Positions 46,635 through 55,249 of a stretch of DNA of 64,000 bases are shown here, piece after piece. The translations under genes and the position numbers were made by a program. Each line of letters begins with the position of its first letter. The first letter of the stretch is position 1. Origin of the DNA: Brevibacterium sp. 239c (lineage in GTDB: Bacteria; Actinomycetota; Actinomycetes; Actinomycetales; Brevibacteriaceae); the NCBI RefSeq assembly GCF_900169365.1, contig NZ_FXZH01000002.1:186001-250000 (forward strand), in the 5' to 3' direction. The notes beneath the pieces were generated by a model. It did not search any database, was not told the DNA's origin, and saw nothing but the letters and a program-made list of their open reading frames with translations.

Positions 46635-47225
46635 ATGAAAATCGTCAAATGGTTCGAAGACTGGGTCGTCATCGCCTCGTTCATGGTGATCGTGCTCGTC
46701 ACCTTCGTCAACGTAGTCTCCCGCTACACCTTCCAAGCATCCCTGGCCTTCAGTGAGGAGATCACGATCAACCTCCTCGTCGTGCTCACGATGATGGGAG
46801 CGGTCGTGGGCATCCGCCTCGGCGCGCACCTGGGTTTCACCTACCTGGTGGAGAACGCGAAGCCGAAGATCCGCAGATCCCTCATCATCATCGGCGCGGC
46901 ACTGATGATCGTCTTCCTCGCCGTCCTCCTCATCTGGGGCTCCGAGATGATGGTCCACCAGGCCATCCGCGGCCGCGCGACCCCATCGCTGGGCATTCCA
47001 CAGTGGCTGTTCACACTGTCCATCCCGATGGCCGGGCTGCTAGGCATCGTCCGCACCTTGCAGGCCGCGCGGGTGTCCTTGCACGAGGACACCTCTGCCG
47101 AGGCGGTTGCTGAGCGTCTGGCTCAGGAAGCCGCACCTGTCATCGACGATGCAGAGCTGCTGAGCAGGTCGGTACACAAGGCTGACGCCAATCACACCAC
47201 TGACTCTCAGGGAGGCCGCAAATGA
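46635..47225 (+). CDS. TRAP transporter small membrane subunit (DctQ)
   Basis: A 196-residue protein with four membrane segments; SRYTFQASLAFSEEITINLL is the DctQ signature around TM2. It joins the binding protein and the large permease DctM. The C-terminal 35 residues are a polar tail beyond the last segment. One base separates it from the dctP stop, and its stop overlaps dctM. Confidence 0.88.
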   Translation: MKIVKWFEDWVVIASFMVIVLVTFVNVVSRYTFQASLAFSEEITINLLVVLTMMGAVVGIRLGAHLGFTYLVENAKPKIRRSLIIIGAALMIVFLAVLLIWGSEMMVHQAIRGRATPSLGIPQWLFTLSIPMAGLLGIVRTLQAARVSLHEDTSAEAVAERLAQEAAPVIDDAELLSRSVHKADANHTTDSQGGRK

Positions 47226-48799
47226 TCACGCTGCTGCTGTTCGGAAGCTTCTTCCTGTTCCTTGCCCTGGGTATCCCGGTGGCGTTCGCCCTCGGCCTGT
47301 CTGCCGTCACCGTGCTCATCACCACCGACGGACTCCAGGTACTGGACGTGGTGCCCTCGGTGATGTTCCCGTCGATGAGTTCGGGCACGCTGCTGGCGAT
47401 CCCGTTCTTCGTCCTCGCCGGCATCGTCATGCAGTACACCGGCATCTCCCAGCGCCTCGTCGACCTCGCGTTCTTGGTCTTCGGCCGCTTCAGCCACGGG
47501 CTGGCCGCGGTGACGATCATCTCCGCGTTCTTCTTCTCTGCGATCTCCGGATCCGGACCGGCCACGGTGGCCGCGATCGGTGCGATTCTCATCCCCGCAC
47601 TGATCCGCAACGGATACCAGAAGAAGCACGCGGTCTCCCTCGTCGCGGCCTCCGGCTCGATGGGCATCGTCGTCCCACCCTCGATCGCGTTCATCATCTT
47701 CGCCGTCGTCGCCTCCGAGTTCGGGTCGATCTCGATCACGCGTCTGTTCATCGCCGGCATCGTGCCCGGCGTGATCATGGCTCTGGCCTTCTTCATCGCC
47801 GCGCTCTTCGTCCCCCGTGTTCGTGAGCTCGCGGGCCTGCCCGTGAAATCGGGCAAGGGGCTGCTGGCTGCAGGCCGTGAGCCCGCAACCACCACCGGCG
47901 CCGAGGCAGCCGTGTCCTCGGACTCGACTGCATCGTCGACGCCGGCGTCGGCCTTGGCGGCAGGAACCGACGGCAATGGTGCGACGAAGACTCGTCTGCT
48001 GAAAGCCGACAAGGCTGGAACGTCCGTCTCCACGAGCGGCCCGGCCACCTCGGCGGACATTGGTGTGACGACCGGGTCCGGAAACGGAACCGGGGGTGTG
48101 ACCGGCCCGAGCGCTCCCGCAGAAGGCAGCTTCGCTGAATTCCTCGCGGCCCTGGTCAAGGCCATCCCCGGTCTGCTCATCCCGGTCATCATCCTCGGCG
48201 GCATCTACGGTGGCATCTTCACTCCTACTGAGGCGGGTGCTGTGGCTTCGGTGTTTGCCCTGTTGGTCGGTGTCTTCGTCTACCGCGAACTCAAGCTGCC
48301 GGACCTGCCGAAGGTGTTCCTGGAGTCGGGAGTCTCGACGGCTGTCATCATGTTCATCGTCGGTGTGGCCAGCCTCTTCTCCTATGTCATCACGGTCGAA
48401 GGCATTGCCGATACGGTGTCGAGCGCGGTGCTGGGGGTCACGGACAACAAGTTCGTCATCCTCGCGGTGATCACGATCATCCTGCTCATCGTCGGCGCCT
48501 TCGTCGACGCGATCAGCGCGTTCTACCTGTTCATCCCGATCCTCGTGCCCATTCTGCTCGAAGTCGGTGTGGACATGACGACGATCGGTGTGTTCATGAC
48601 CGTCAACCTCGCCATCGGCCTGTTCACTCCGCCCGTGGGGCTCAACCTCTACGTCGGAGCCGGTATCGGCAAGGTCAGACTCGAGGAAGTGGTGCGCGGC
48701 ATCATGCCATTCCTCATCTGCGCAATCATCGCCCTGCTCTTCATCACCTACGTCCCGGCGATCTCGAACTGGCTGCCCGACCTCCTCGGCGTCGGCTAG
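47222..48799 (+). CDS. TRAP transporter large permease (DctM) with inserted loop
   Basis: A 525-residue, about 12-segment permease. GIPVAFALGLSAV, SAISGSGPATVAAIGAILIP, GSMGIVVPPSIAFI and FTPPVGLNLYVGAGIGKV are DctM hallmarks. Typical DctM is about 430 residues. The excess is a Ser/Thr/Gly/Ala-rich stretch of about 87 residues (residues 218-304) between two membrane segments near the middle of the protein, probably cytoplasmic. The frame is intact. Transport is Na+ or H+ driven. Confidence 0.88.
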   Translation: MITLLLFGSFFLFLALGIPVAFALGLSAVTVLITTDGLQVLDVVPSVMFPSMSSGTLLAIPFFVLAGIVMQYTGISQRLVDLAFLVFGRFSHGLAAVTIISAFFFSAISGSGPATVAAIGAILIPALIRNGYQKKHAVSLVAASGSMGIVVPPSIAFIIFAVVASEFGSISITRLFIAGIVPGVIMALAFFIAALFVPRVRELAGLPVKSGKGLLAAGREPATTTGAEAAVSSDSTASSTPASALAAGTDGNGATKTRLLKADKAGTSVSTSGPATSADIGVTTGSGNGTGGVTGPSAPAEGSFAEFLAALVKAIPGLLIPVIILGGIYGGIFTPTEAGAVASVFALLVGVFVYRELKLPDLPKVFLESGVSTAVIMFIVGVASLFSYVITVEGIADTVSSAVLGVTDNKFVILAVITIILLIVGAFVDAISAFYLFIPILVPILLEVGVDMTTIGVFMTVNLAIGLFTPPVGLNLYVGAGIGKVRLEEVVRGIMPFLICAIIALLFITYVPAISNWLPDLLGVG

Positions 48800-48847
48800 G
48801 ACTCCGGTCCCGGCAACTGCCTGTCGTTCACTACTTGAAGGAAAACC

Positions 48848-49615
48848 ATGGAACCCTATCTGCTGAGCAACAAATCGGCCCTGGTCACAGGGGCCGCCCA
48901 GGGTATCGGCTTGGCCATCGCGACATCTTTGGCCCAGCGTGGAGCGTCTGTCGGAATTGTTGACATTAAGGGTGCCGAGGCGGCCGCGGACAGTCTGTCT
49001 GGGCAGTTTCCCGAGCAGACGTTCACCGGTTTCGAACTCGACGTCCGCGACGCCGAGGCGGTCACCGCTGCCGTCGGATCTTTCGTCGGAGTTTCCGGCG
49101 GGATCGACATGCTCGTCAACAATGCGGGCACGGCGGCCCGGATCGGGATCGACGAGATCACAGCCGAGCAGTGGCAGCGTGACCTGGACACCAACCTCGG
49201 CGGGACCTTCAACTTCATCAAGGCCGCCGTGCACCCGCACATGATCAACGCCGGCGCAGGGTCGATCGTCAACATCTCCTCGATCTCGGGAATCAACGGC
49301 GGTGCCATGTCCGATGGTGAGGCAGGTGCCCGGTCCGGGCCAGCCTATGCGGCGAGCAAGGGCGGCATCATTGCGCTGACGAAGTGGGTGGCTAAGGAGT
49401 ACGGGCGGCAGGGAATCCGCTGCAACTCGGTGGCTCCGGGCCCCGTGGAATCCGCTCTCACCGCGGGTCAGGACTACGACACTTCGAACCAGGCCCTGGA
49501 TCGTATGGGCACACCCGGTGAGATCGCCGAGGCGGTCGCCTATCTCGCCAGCGATGGTGCGGCATTCACCACCGGTCAGATCCTGCGCATCGACGGTGGG
49601 GCCGTGATGTCGTGA
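48848..49615 (+). CDS. Short-chain dehydrogenase/reductase (3-oxoacyl-ACP reductase type)
   Basis: A 255-residue classical SDR. Cofactor loop VTGAAQGIGLAIA, NNAG motif, catalytic SSISG, YAASKGG, and C-terminal RIDGGAVMS. NAD(H) is suggested by the Asp at the end of beta2 (VDIKG). It follows dctM by 48 bp, so it likely works in the same pathway as the first SDR. ATG with AAGGAAAA upstream. Its stop overlaps the MOSC gene. Confidence 0.86.
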   Translation: MEPYLLSNKSALVTGAAQGIGLAIATSLAQRGASVGIVDIKGAEAAADSLSGQFPEQTFTGFELDVRDAEAVTAAVGSFVGVSGGIDMLVNNAGTAARIGIDEITAEQWQRDLDTNLGGTFNFIKAAVHPHMINAGAGSIVNISSISGINGGAMSDGEAGARSGPAYAASKGGIIALTKWVAKEYGRQGIRCNSVAPGPVESALTAGQDYDTSNQALDRMGTPGEIAEAVAYLASDGAAFTTGQILRIDGGAVMS

Positions 49616-50400
49616 GCACTTCCGGTTCACCTTCGCCATCAGCTTCGCTCCCGGACGACGCTTTTGATGTTCGCTCCATCGGATTCACACCGATCAAGGG
49701 GACTCGGCACCAGTCGCAGTCGGGCGCCGAGTTCGATGAGCACGGGCCTGTGGGCGACCGGCGCTACTGCCTCGTCGACGCCCGGAATCAACAGGTGCTG
49801 CGGACGGTGCAGAACCCGTCGCTGGTCGCGGTCCTCGCGACGCTTTACGGTGCTGAACTCGAGGTCAGGCTGCCCGATGGGCGGTCGGTCTGCGCCGTAG
49901 CAGAGGTATCAGGTGAGAGGTTGACCTGCTATTACTGGGGTAGGCCGGTCGCAGCGGAGCTGATCAAGGGACCACACGATGAGCTGCTCTCATCCTGGCT
50001 GGGCAAGCCCGTGCGGCTGGCGCAGGTCCCGCGGGGAGACGTCGTCTACGGGGATCCGATTGCGATCGTGGGTACGGCCTCCATCCGTGACCTCGGCGAG
50101 CGACTCCGTCATCCGGGCCTGCTTGCCGAAGCCGCGAGGTTTCGGGCGACTGTCCTTGTCGAGACCGATACTCCTTATATAGAGGAGACTTGGTCCGGAC
50201 ACGAGATTTCATTGGGTGTCGGGATGCGTGTGCGGATCGGTGAGGCGATTCCACGATGCGCGGTCATCGACCTCGATCCCCTCACTGGTGTGCGTGGCCC
50301 GCGGGTGCTGAAGACTTTGGCCGAATATCGTGCCGACAATGACAAGGGCGAGCCGTTCTTCGGTGTCTTCGCGCAGGTTGTGAGTGCGTCGCAGAGCTGA
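49612..50400 (+). CDS. MOSC-domain protein (molybdenum-cofactor sulfurase-like)
   Basis: A 262-residue protein. A MOSC N-terminal beta-barrel (SIGFTPIKGTRHQ, GPVGDRRYCLVDA) is followed by the MOSC domain with PIAIVGTASIRDL and the conserved Cys216 in IPRCAVIDLDPLTG. Such proteins handle Moco-sulfur or act as Moco-dependent amidoxime-reducing enzymes. GTG start overlapping the SDR stop (GTGA). Whether it takes part in the TRAP-linked pathway or just follows it is open. Confidence 0.85.
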   Translation: MSTSGSPSPSASLPDDAFDVRSIGFTPIKGTRHQSQSGAEFDEHGPVGDRRYCLVDARNQQVLRTVQNPSLVAVLATLYGAELEVRLPDGRSVCAVAEVSGERLTCYYWGRPVAAELIKGPHDELLSSWLGKPVRLAQVPRGDVVYGDPIAIVGTASIRDLGERLRHPGLLAEAARFRATVLVETDTPYIEETWSGHEISLGVGMRVRIGEAIPRCAVIDLDPLTGVRGPRVLKTLAEYRADNDKGEPFFGVFAQVVSASQS

Positions 50401-50439
50401 GCGCGCTGCTCGGCAGTTGGTGCCTGTAGAGTTTGAGAC

Positions 50440-50505
50440 ATGTCGAGTCCTGAATCAGACAAGTCAGGGGCTGTCGGTCACACTGCCAGCCCCTTGAACC
50501 ACTAG
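50440..50505 (+). CDS. Possible leader peptide upstream of the Cmx-type gene
   Basis: A 21-codon ORF (MSSPESDKSGAVGHTASPLN then His, stop TAG). An extended -10-like element, TGTAGAGT (50425-50432), ends 8 bases before its ATG, so its transcript could be leaderless. Its second half overlaps a hairpin. A short ORF with alternative hairpins before an antibiotic-efflux gene recalls ribosome-stalling leaders. Inference only; too short to judge by composition. Confidence 0.35.
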   Translation: MSSPESDKSGAVGHTASPLNH

Positions 50506-50590
50506 TTACGACGCCCACAATCTCTGTGGGCGCGCGTCCGGCGTACCCAGGGCTGACCGTAGTGACGAGAAGAACCAATTCTTGATCTCT
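50466..50590 (+). promoter_or_regulatory. Candidate attenuator ahead of the Cmx-type gene
   Basis: Hairpin A, AGGGGCTG/CAGCCCCT (50466-50494). Hairpin B, CGCCCACA/TGTGGGCG (50512-50532). Hairpin C, AAGAA/TTCTT (50570-50583). The downstream GGGCTGACCG (50550-50559) can instead pair with CAGCCC (50487-50492) or CGGTCA (50475-50480) of hairpin A, so exclusive structures are possible. The efflux gene start is at 50607. Confidence 0.45.
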
Positions 50591-50606
50591 CACTTCGGAG
50601 TATTCG

Positions 50607-51782
50607 ATGCCTTTTGCTCTCTACATGCTTGCCTTGGCGGTTTTCGTCATGGGCACTTCAGAATTCATGCTGGTGGGACTGCTTCCCGCCATTGCGACCG
50701 AAATTGACGTCTCGGTCGGCGCTGCGGGCCTGCTGACCTCGGCCTTCGCAGTCGGAATGGTCATCGGTGCGCCAGTCATGGCAGCGTTTGCTCGCCGTTG
50801 GCCGCCGCGGTTCACTTTGGTGATCTGTCTCCTTGTGTTCGCGGGAGGCCACGTCATAGGAGCGATGACTTCCGTCTTCTCTCTACTCCTGATCACCCGG
50901 GCACTCAGCGCTCTTGCCAATGCCGGCTTCCTGGCCGTAGCACTGAGTACGGCCACCACTCTCGTGCCTGCGAACCGGAAGGGGCGGGCACTGTCGATCC
51001 TTCTTGCCGGCACAACGATCGCGACCGTCGCCGGTGTTCCCGCCGGTTCTCTGCTCGGCACGGCGCTGGGCTGGCGAACGACATTCTGGGCGATCGCCAT
51101 TCTCTGCCTTCCGGCGGTCTTCGGAGTCATTCGAGGCACCGGGAACTCTGCCGATCAGACAGAATCCAGCTCGCCTTCGCCAAGCCTGCGTGCGGAGCTT
51201 GGTCAGTTGGCCGAGCCGCGACTCATTCTGGCAATGGTGCTTGGAGCACTGATCAATGGAGGGACATTTGCGGTCTTCACGTTCCTCGCACCGGTCGTGA
51301 CCGAGACCGCGGGTCTGGCCGAAGTTTGGGTGTCTATAGCGCTGGTGCTGTTCGGCATCGGATCATTTCTAGGCGTCGCGACTGCTGGGCGCCTGTCCGA
51401 TCAACGACCTGGTCTTGTGTTTGCAGTCGGTGGACCGCTGCTGCTGACGGGGTGGATCGTGTTGACCGTGCTCGCATCGCATCCAGTTGCGCTTCTCGTC
51501 CTTGTCCTGGCTCAGGGTTTCCTGTCATTCGGTGTTGGCAGCACCCTGATCACTCGTGTGCTGTATGCAGCATCAAGAGCGCCCACGATGAGTGGTTCGT
51601 ACGCGACAGCAGCATTGAATATCGGAGCTGCTGCGGGGCCCGTCCTCGGCGCGTTCGGGCTTGCGAGCGGGTTGGGGTTGCTGGCTCCGGTGTGGGTCGC
51701 CTCGGCGCTGACAGCGCTTGCTCTTGTCGTCATGCTTCTTTCCGGACGCACTCTCGCTTCACCTGTCACAATGGGGGAATGA
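50607..51782 (+). CDS. cmx: Cmx/CmlR-type MFS efflux protein (chloramphenicol-like)
   Basis: A 391-residue, 12-segment MFS protein. The N-terminus MPFALYMLALAVFVMGTSEF is characteristic of the actinobacterial chloramphenicol exporters Cmx and CmrA. Motif A is PVMAAFARRWPPRFTLV and motif C AGTTIATVAGVPAGSLLG. Likely exports phenicols or a natural relative; chromosomal homologues may have other substrates. GGAG 8 bases before the ATG. Coupled by ATGA overlap to a GNAT gene. GC bias and codon use are slightly weaker than in neighbouring genes. Confidence 0.82.
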   Translation: MPFALYMLALAVFVMGTSEFMLVGLLPAIATEIDVSVGAAGLLTSAFAVGMVIGAPVMAAFARRWPPRFTLVICLLVFAGGHVIGAMTSVFSLLLITRALSALANAGFLAVALSTATTLVPANRKGRALSILLAGTTIATVAGVPAGSLLGTALGWRTTFWAIAILCLPAVFGVIRGTGNSADQTESSSPSPSLRAELGQLAEPRLILAMVLGALINGGTFAVFTFLAPVVTETAGLAEVWVSIALVLFGIGSFLGVATAGRLSDQRPGLVFAVGGPLLLTGWIVLTVLASHPVALLVLVLAQGFLSFGVGSTLITRVLYAASRAPTMSGSYATAALNIGAAAGPVLGAFGLASGLGLLAPVWVASALTALALVVMLLSGRTLASPVTMGE

Positions 51783-52246
51783 GCGAGCAGTCATACCCTG
51801 GTGAGGTTGAACTCAGAATTCGTTCCTGCCGGGGGCCAGCAGACTATCCGCCGCTCGTAGCAATCTGGCGAAGCGCGGTGAACGCCACCCACGATTTCCT
51901 TTCCGAGGGGGACCGAAGAGAGATCGAATCCAAGTTGGAGACCGACTACTTCCCCTCCGTTTCACTCTCCATCGCAGAGCTAGACGGTCGTCCAGCGGGA
52001 TTCTCCGGAGTCTTCGACGGACAGTTGGAAATGCTGTTTATCGACGCGCGACAACGCGGCAGTGGCATTGGTGCAAAACTTCTGAACCACGCGATCAAGG
52101 AACACGGCATCAAGAGTGTCGACGTCAACGAACAGAATGTCCAAGCTGTGGAGTTCTATACTCATCGCGGATTCCACGTGGCAGGCCGTAGCGAAACCGA
52201 CGATGCGGGACGCCCCTACCCGCTGCTGCATTTGCAGCTGGCCTAA
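51779..52246 (+). CDS. GNAT-family N-acetyltransferase
   Basis: A 155-residue protein with a single GNAT fold: LVAIWRSAVNATHDFLSEGD at the N-terminus, acetyl-CoA loop RQRGSGIGAKLLNHAI (the Q/RxxGxG/A motif), then VNEQNVQAVEFYTHRGFHVAGRS. Resembles YjaB/PhnO-like small-molecule acetyltransferases. Translationally coupled to the efflux gene, so a self-protection pair (export plus modification) is possible. Followed by a hairpin with a T5 tract. Confidence 0.85.
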   Translation: MSEQSYPGEVELRIRSCRGPADYPPLVAIWRSAVNATHDFLSEGDRREIESKLETDYFPSVSLSIAELDGRPAGFSGVFDGQLEMLFIDARQRGSGIGAKLLNHAIKEHGIKSVDVNEQNVQAVEFYTHRGFHVAGRSETDDAGRPYPLLHLQLA

Positions 52247-52259
52247 ATCGTGAGGCCCC

Positions 52260-52285
52260 GAGCGGAACTGTCACTCGCTCTTTTT
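52260..52285 (+). terminator. Rho-independent terminator after the GNAT gene
   Basis: GAGCG (52260-52264) pairs with CGCTC (52276-52280) and is followed directly by TTTTT (52281-52285). Stem is short, but the T-run and position just after the GNAT stop support it. Confidence 0.55.
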
Positions 52286-52356
52286 CGAGACGGGCCGATC
52301 GCGTGAAACGTAGATAAGTCTCGCCGATCGACAGTCGAAAGGTTCAGCAACAAACC

Positions 52357-53247
52357 CTACATCTGTCGGACGAAGAGCTCGAAGGTCACCGCCACCGGAT
52401 TCGCCCCGGCAGCGAGAACTCCGGAATGCACGTCTCCGGCGACATCGACGACTTCAGCCGTGAGTCTCACCTGGGGGTCTTCGCCCAGAGCGTCGTCGAC
52501 CGTACCCGTCAGATGTGTGAACTCCACCGCCGGCCACGGTGCTGTACTCGCGGTGAACACGGCTCCGGTGGTGCTGCCGAGACTGGCCCGCACCTCGGCG
52601 GCGTCGAAGCCGGCGTTACGGCAGATGGACACAATCGCGTCGTCGATGAGCTCCCCTGGGCGCACGCGGGAGATGACGGCGTTGCCTGGAGCCGATTCCG
52701 GGGTGGGGGAGCGCACCGCCTTCGGCGCGAACGCGAAGAACCCCGTCTCCGGATCCGCCTCACTGAGCTGTTGCGCATCGGTGAGGGCGAAGACACGGAT
52801 CCGCAAACCCCTAGGCCCGATGAGCGTGCCGGGCAGCAGATGACCGCCCTTGGCTTGGCCCTCCTCGGTGGTCCATGAGGCGTGGATATGGGTGAACGGA
52901 GCGCCGTCCTTCGTCCCCACCGTCGCCGAGGCATGTTGCAGCGCAGCGGGTCCCTCATAGTCGAATTCAGAAGTGAAGGACATGGGGTGCTCGGCATCGG
53001 GGCCATAGGCCGGATAGACGAAATTGATCCGACCGAACTCTCCGCCGACGAACTCCACCATCAGCCCCGAGACACTGAGTGATTCGAGGAAGCCGGTCAC
53101 GGATTCGAAGAGGTCATCGCCCTCCGCGAGCTCAACGAGATGCTCACTGTGGCGGGTCGGCACCGAGATGATCCGAGGGCTCTGCCGGGGTCCGGCATGG
53201 ATGACGATGTCACCAGGCTCGCCGAGGTGAAAGTCAGGTTTCGTCAC
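52357..53247 (-). CDS. Tandem PPC (DUF296)-domain protein
   Basis: A 296-residue protein with two PPC/PCC-like domains. The first has HIHASWTTEEGQAKGGHLLPG with the conserved His-x-His and GGH of this fold. The second (from about residue 190) has SRVRPGELIDDAIVSICRNAG and ends VTFELFVRQM. PPC domains trimerise; bacterial versions are often metal-binding and poorly characterised. Its ATG overlaps the stop of the IclR gene, so it is expressed with that regulator. Role unknown. Confidence 0.7.
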   Translation of the reverse strand: MTKPDFHLGEPGDIVIHAGPRQSPRIISVPTRHSEHLVELAEGDDLFESVTGFLESLSVSGLMVEFVGGEFGRINFVYPAYGPDAEHPMSFTSEFDYEGPAALQHASATVGTKDGAPFTHIHASWTTEEGQAKGGHLLPGTLIGPRGLRIRVFALTDAQQLSEADPETGFFAFAPKAVRSPTPESAPGNAVISRVRPGELIDDAIVSICRNAGFDAAEVRASLGSTTGAVFTASTAPWPAVEFTHLTGTVDDALGEDPQVRLTAEVVDVAGDVHSGVLAAGANPVAVTFELFVRQM

Positions 53248-54137
53248 GACTGGTCCTCCGTGCTGGCTACGGCATCGGCGATCTGCTGAGCTTCATGCTG
53301 GAGCAGGCCGGCAAGCTCGTACACGCGTGTCCCGGTCATCCGTTCCTGGATGCTGGCGACCGAGAGTGACGCTCGCGGTTTTCTGCCCTTGATCCGCACC
53401 GGCACGCCGATCGCCCATGAGCCCTGGGCGAACAGGCCCGGGTTGTGGACGAAGCCGTCATGGCGACCACGACGGATCATCTCCTTGAGCCCGGACACAG
53501 AGATTTCGGGGTAACGGTCCGCGAATATTCGCGTGTTGGCGTCGAAGGTGGCGTCCACCTCGGCGTCGGTGAATTGGGTCATGATGGCAAGACTTCCGGC
53601 GCCGATACCCAGCGGGTGACGATCACCCACAGCTAGGGCGTTGTTGAAGATCGGGCCGAAGCCATCTTCGCGGCGGGCACAGATCGAGTAGCTGCCGGTG
53701 CGCAGCGTGAGGAAGGCGGTGTCCTGGGTGAGCTCGGCGAGCCTGAGCAGACTCGACTCGGATTCCTCCAGAGCGGGGTCGGCGGTCTTCTGCGCCAGCT
53801 GTCCCATGATCTGGGACTGCACGCCGAGGCGGTAGCCGCCGTCTTCGCAGCGCTCGACGTATCCCATGGCGATGAGGGCGTTGAGCATGCGATGCACGCT
53901 GGCTTTCGGTCGGCCGCTGATGGCCACGATCTCACTCAGGGGTGCGCCATCGGGGTTCTCGCTGCTGATGATTCCGACGAGTCCCAGTAGGGACAGGGCA
54001 CGCTGAATGCTCTGGGCGCCGGTGCCCGGACCCAGATCGTCCACGACGTGTGCGACGTTGAAAGAGGCGGACCGGCGCATGATCCGCCCGCGCATCTTCA
54101 TCCGGTCGAGATCGTGTGTCTGCGCTTCATTGCCCAT
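53244..54137 (-). CDS. IclR-family transcriptional regulator
   Basis: A 297-residue protein. HTH domain: SIQRALSLLGLVGIISS, then LSEIVAISGRPKASVHRMLNAL (about residues 66-88). The effector domain has GAGSLAIMTQF and WAIGVPVRIKGRKPRASLSV, typical of IclR. Directly upstream of, and coupled to, the PPC-domain gene. Unusual for IclR: about 40 residues precede the HTH. Targets may lie on the far side of the LysR gene; no clear IclR palindrome was found. Confidence 0.87.
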   Translation of the reverse strand: MGNEAQTHDLDRMKMRGRIMRRSASFNVAHVVDDLGPGTGAQSIQRALSLLGLVGIISSENPDGAPLSEIVAISGRPKASVHRMLNALIAMGYVERCEDGGYRLGVQSQIMGQLAQKTADPALEESESSLLRLAELTQDTAFLTLRTGSYSICARREDGFGPIFNNALAVGDRHPLGIGAGSLAIMTQFTDAEVDATFDANTRIFADRYPEISVSGLKEMIRRGRHDGFVHNPGLFAQGSWAIGVPVRIKGRKPRASLSVASIQERMTGTRVYELAGLLQHEAQQIADAVASTEDQS

Positions 54138-54226
54138 GCTTCGATTATCGGTTGTCGCCGGTCAGGGGCAGAAGGCGGATCCATGATGTGGACCGGAGAA
54201 GGGTCAGTCGGTTCCCGTGCGGCGAA

Positions 54227-55135
54227 CTACCTCGGGGCTAGCTGCCTGCGCAGGGCTTGGATCATCAGGTCCAGACCGTCTGATTCTCGCTGCGGATCGG
54301 CGGCCAGGATCTGGATGAAGCGGGCGTCGAGGCCGGGGTCGTCGAGTTCCACGGCAGTGCACCCCGCCTCGGCGAGGTTGGGCGGGATGGTCCGCTCGGC
54401 CATCATTGCGATCATCTTCGTTCCCGTGACGGCTCTCATCGTGAGCACTGGGCAGGTGGCTTCGATCGTCGGTGAGAACACCTGTCCCTGAGCGCGAACG
54501 GCCTGCTCGATCCTCATCCGAGCGGTGTTGCCGGCGGACAGTGTGGCGATCGGGTAGTCGGCCAGGTCGCGGATGCGCAGACTGGACCGGCGGGCGAGCG
54601 GGTGCTTCTTGTCGAGGACCGCGAAGTTCCGGGCCTGAATCTGATCGATCTGCCTGACGCCGGGTATCGCGTCAGTGTGCTGGTCGGACACGGAGAAGTT
54701 CACACACAGATCCGCCTCCCTGTTCTTCAGCACCTGCAGAGCCCCGAGCGAGCCGCGGTCGATGACCGAGACCTGCACCTGATCGGTGGTGGTCATGACC
54801 TGATTGATGGCATCGGCGACAACGGTCTGACCCAGACCTGTGCTGGTGACGATGGTGATGGTCTCCACCGCTTGGGAATAGGTGCCGAACGAATCGGTGA
54901 GCAGCTCCGATTCGGCCACCATCCGCCGTGCGAAGTCGGCGACCGCCAGACCCGGACCGGTGGGAACCACGCCGGTCACCGAGCGTTCGAAGAGCGTCGT
55001 CCCGTAATGGTCTTCGAGTGATTTGATCTGACGGCTGGCGGTCGAATGAGAGACGAACAGTGCTCGCGCAGCGAGGTGGATCGAACCGTATTCGACCAGC
55101 GCCAGGAGAGTATTGAGGCTGCGCATATCGGTCAT
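54227..55135 (-). CDS. LysR-family regulator beside the M20/MHS genes
   Basis: A 302-residue protein. HTH: LNTLLALVEYGSIHLAARAL and VSHSTASRQIKSLEDHYG; LysR substrate domain from residue 90. Divergent from the interrupted peptidase gene across 114 bp with a nested palindrome at 55149-55182, the expected control site. Probably senses the compound imported by the MHS transporter. Confidence 0.88.
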   Translation of the reverse strand: MTDMRSLNTLLALVEYGSIHLAARALFVSHSTASRQIKSLEDHYGTTLFERSVTGVVPTGPGLAVADFARRMVAESELLTDSFGTYSQAVETITIVTSTGLGQTVVADAINQVMTTTDQVQVSVIDRGSLGALQVLKNREADLCVNFSVSDQHTDAIPGVRQIDQIQARNFAVLDKKHPLARRSSLRIRDLADYPIATLSAGNTARMRIEQAVRAQGQVFSPTIEATCPVLTMRAVTGTKMIAMMAERTIPPNLAEAGCTAVELDDPGLDARFIQILAADPQRESDGLDLMIQALRRQLAPR

Positions 55136-55148
55136 TCCGTCATTTTAA

Positions 55149-55182
55149 GCACGGTTGTGCATAACATGCACGCTTGCCGTGC
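55149..55182. promoter_or_regulatory. Nested palindrome in the LysR/M20 divergent promoter
   Basis: Inner GTGCAT-AAC-ATGCAC (55157-55171, perfect 6-bp arms) is framed by GCACGG (55149-55154) and CCGTGC (55177-55182), also a perfect pair. Fourteen bp from the LysR start. Two concentric dyads suggest two occupancy states of a LysR tetramer. Confidence 0.65.
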
Positions 55183-55249
55183 GGAATTCGCACCAGCTCC
55201 CGGACCGATCCGTCTTTTCATCCGAACCAGACTCAGCCAGTCTGCAATC

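Noticed and set aside
47207..49639. 810-codon open frame opposite dctM and the SDR gene
   Set aside because: Composition is Asp/Gly/Arg-rich as expected for the complement of coding DNA; the plus-strand genes carry all family motifs.
50506..50606. Guanidine-type (ykkC) riboswitch before the efflux gene
   Set aside because: The expected conserved CUAGGGUUCCG-like and ACGG/GCCCGGGAGA blocks are absent; the leader-peptide layout fits better.
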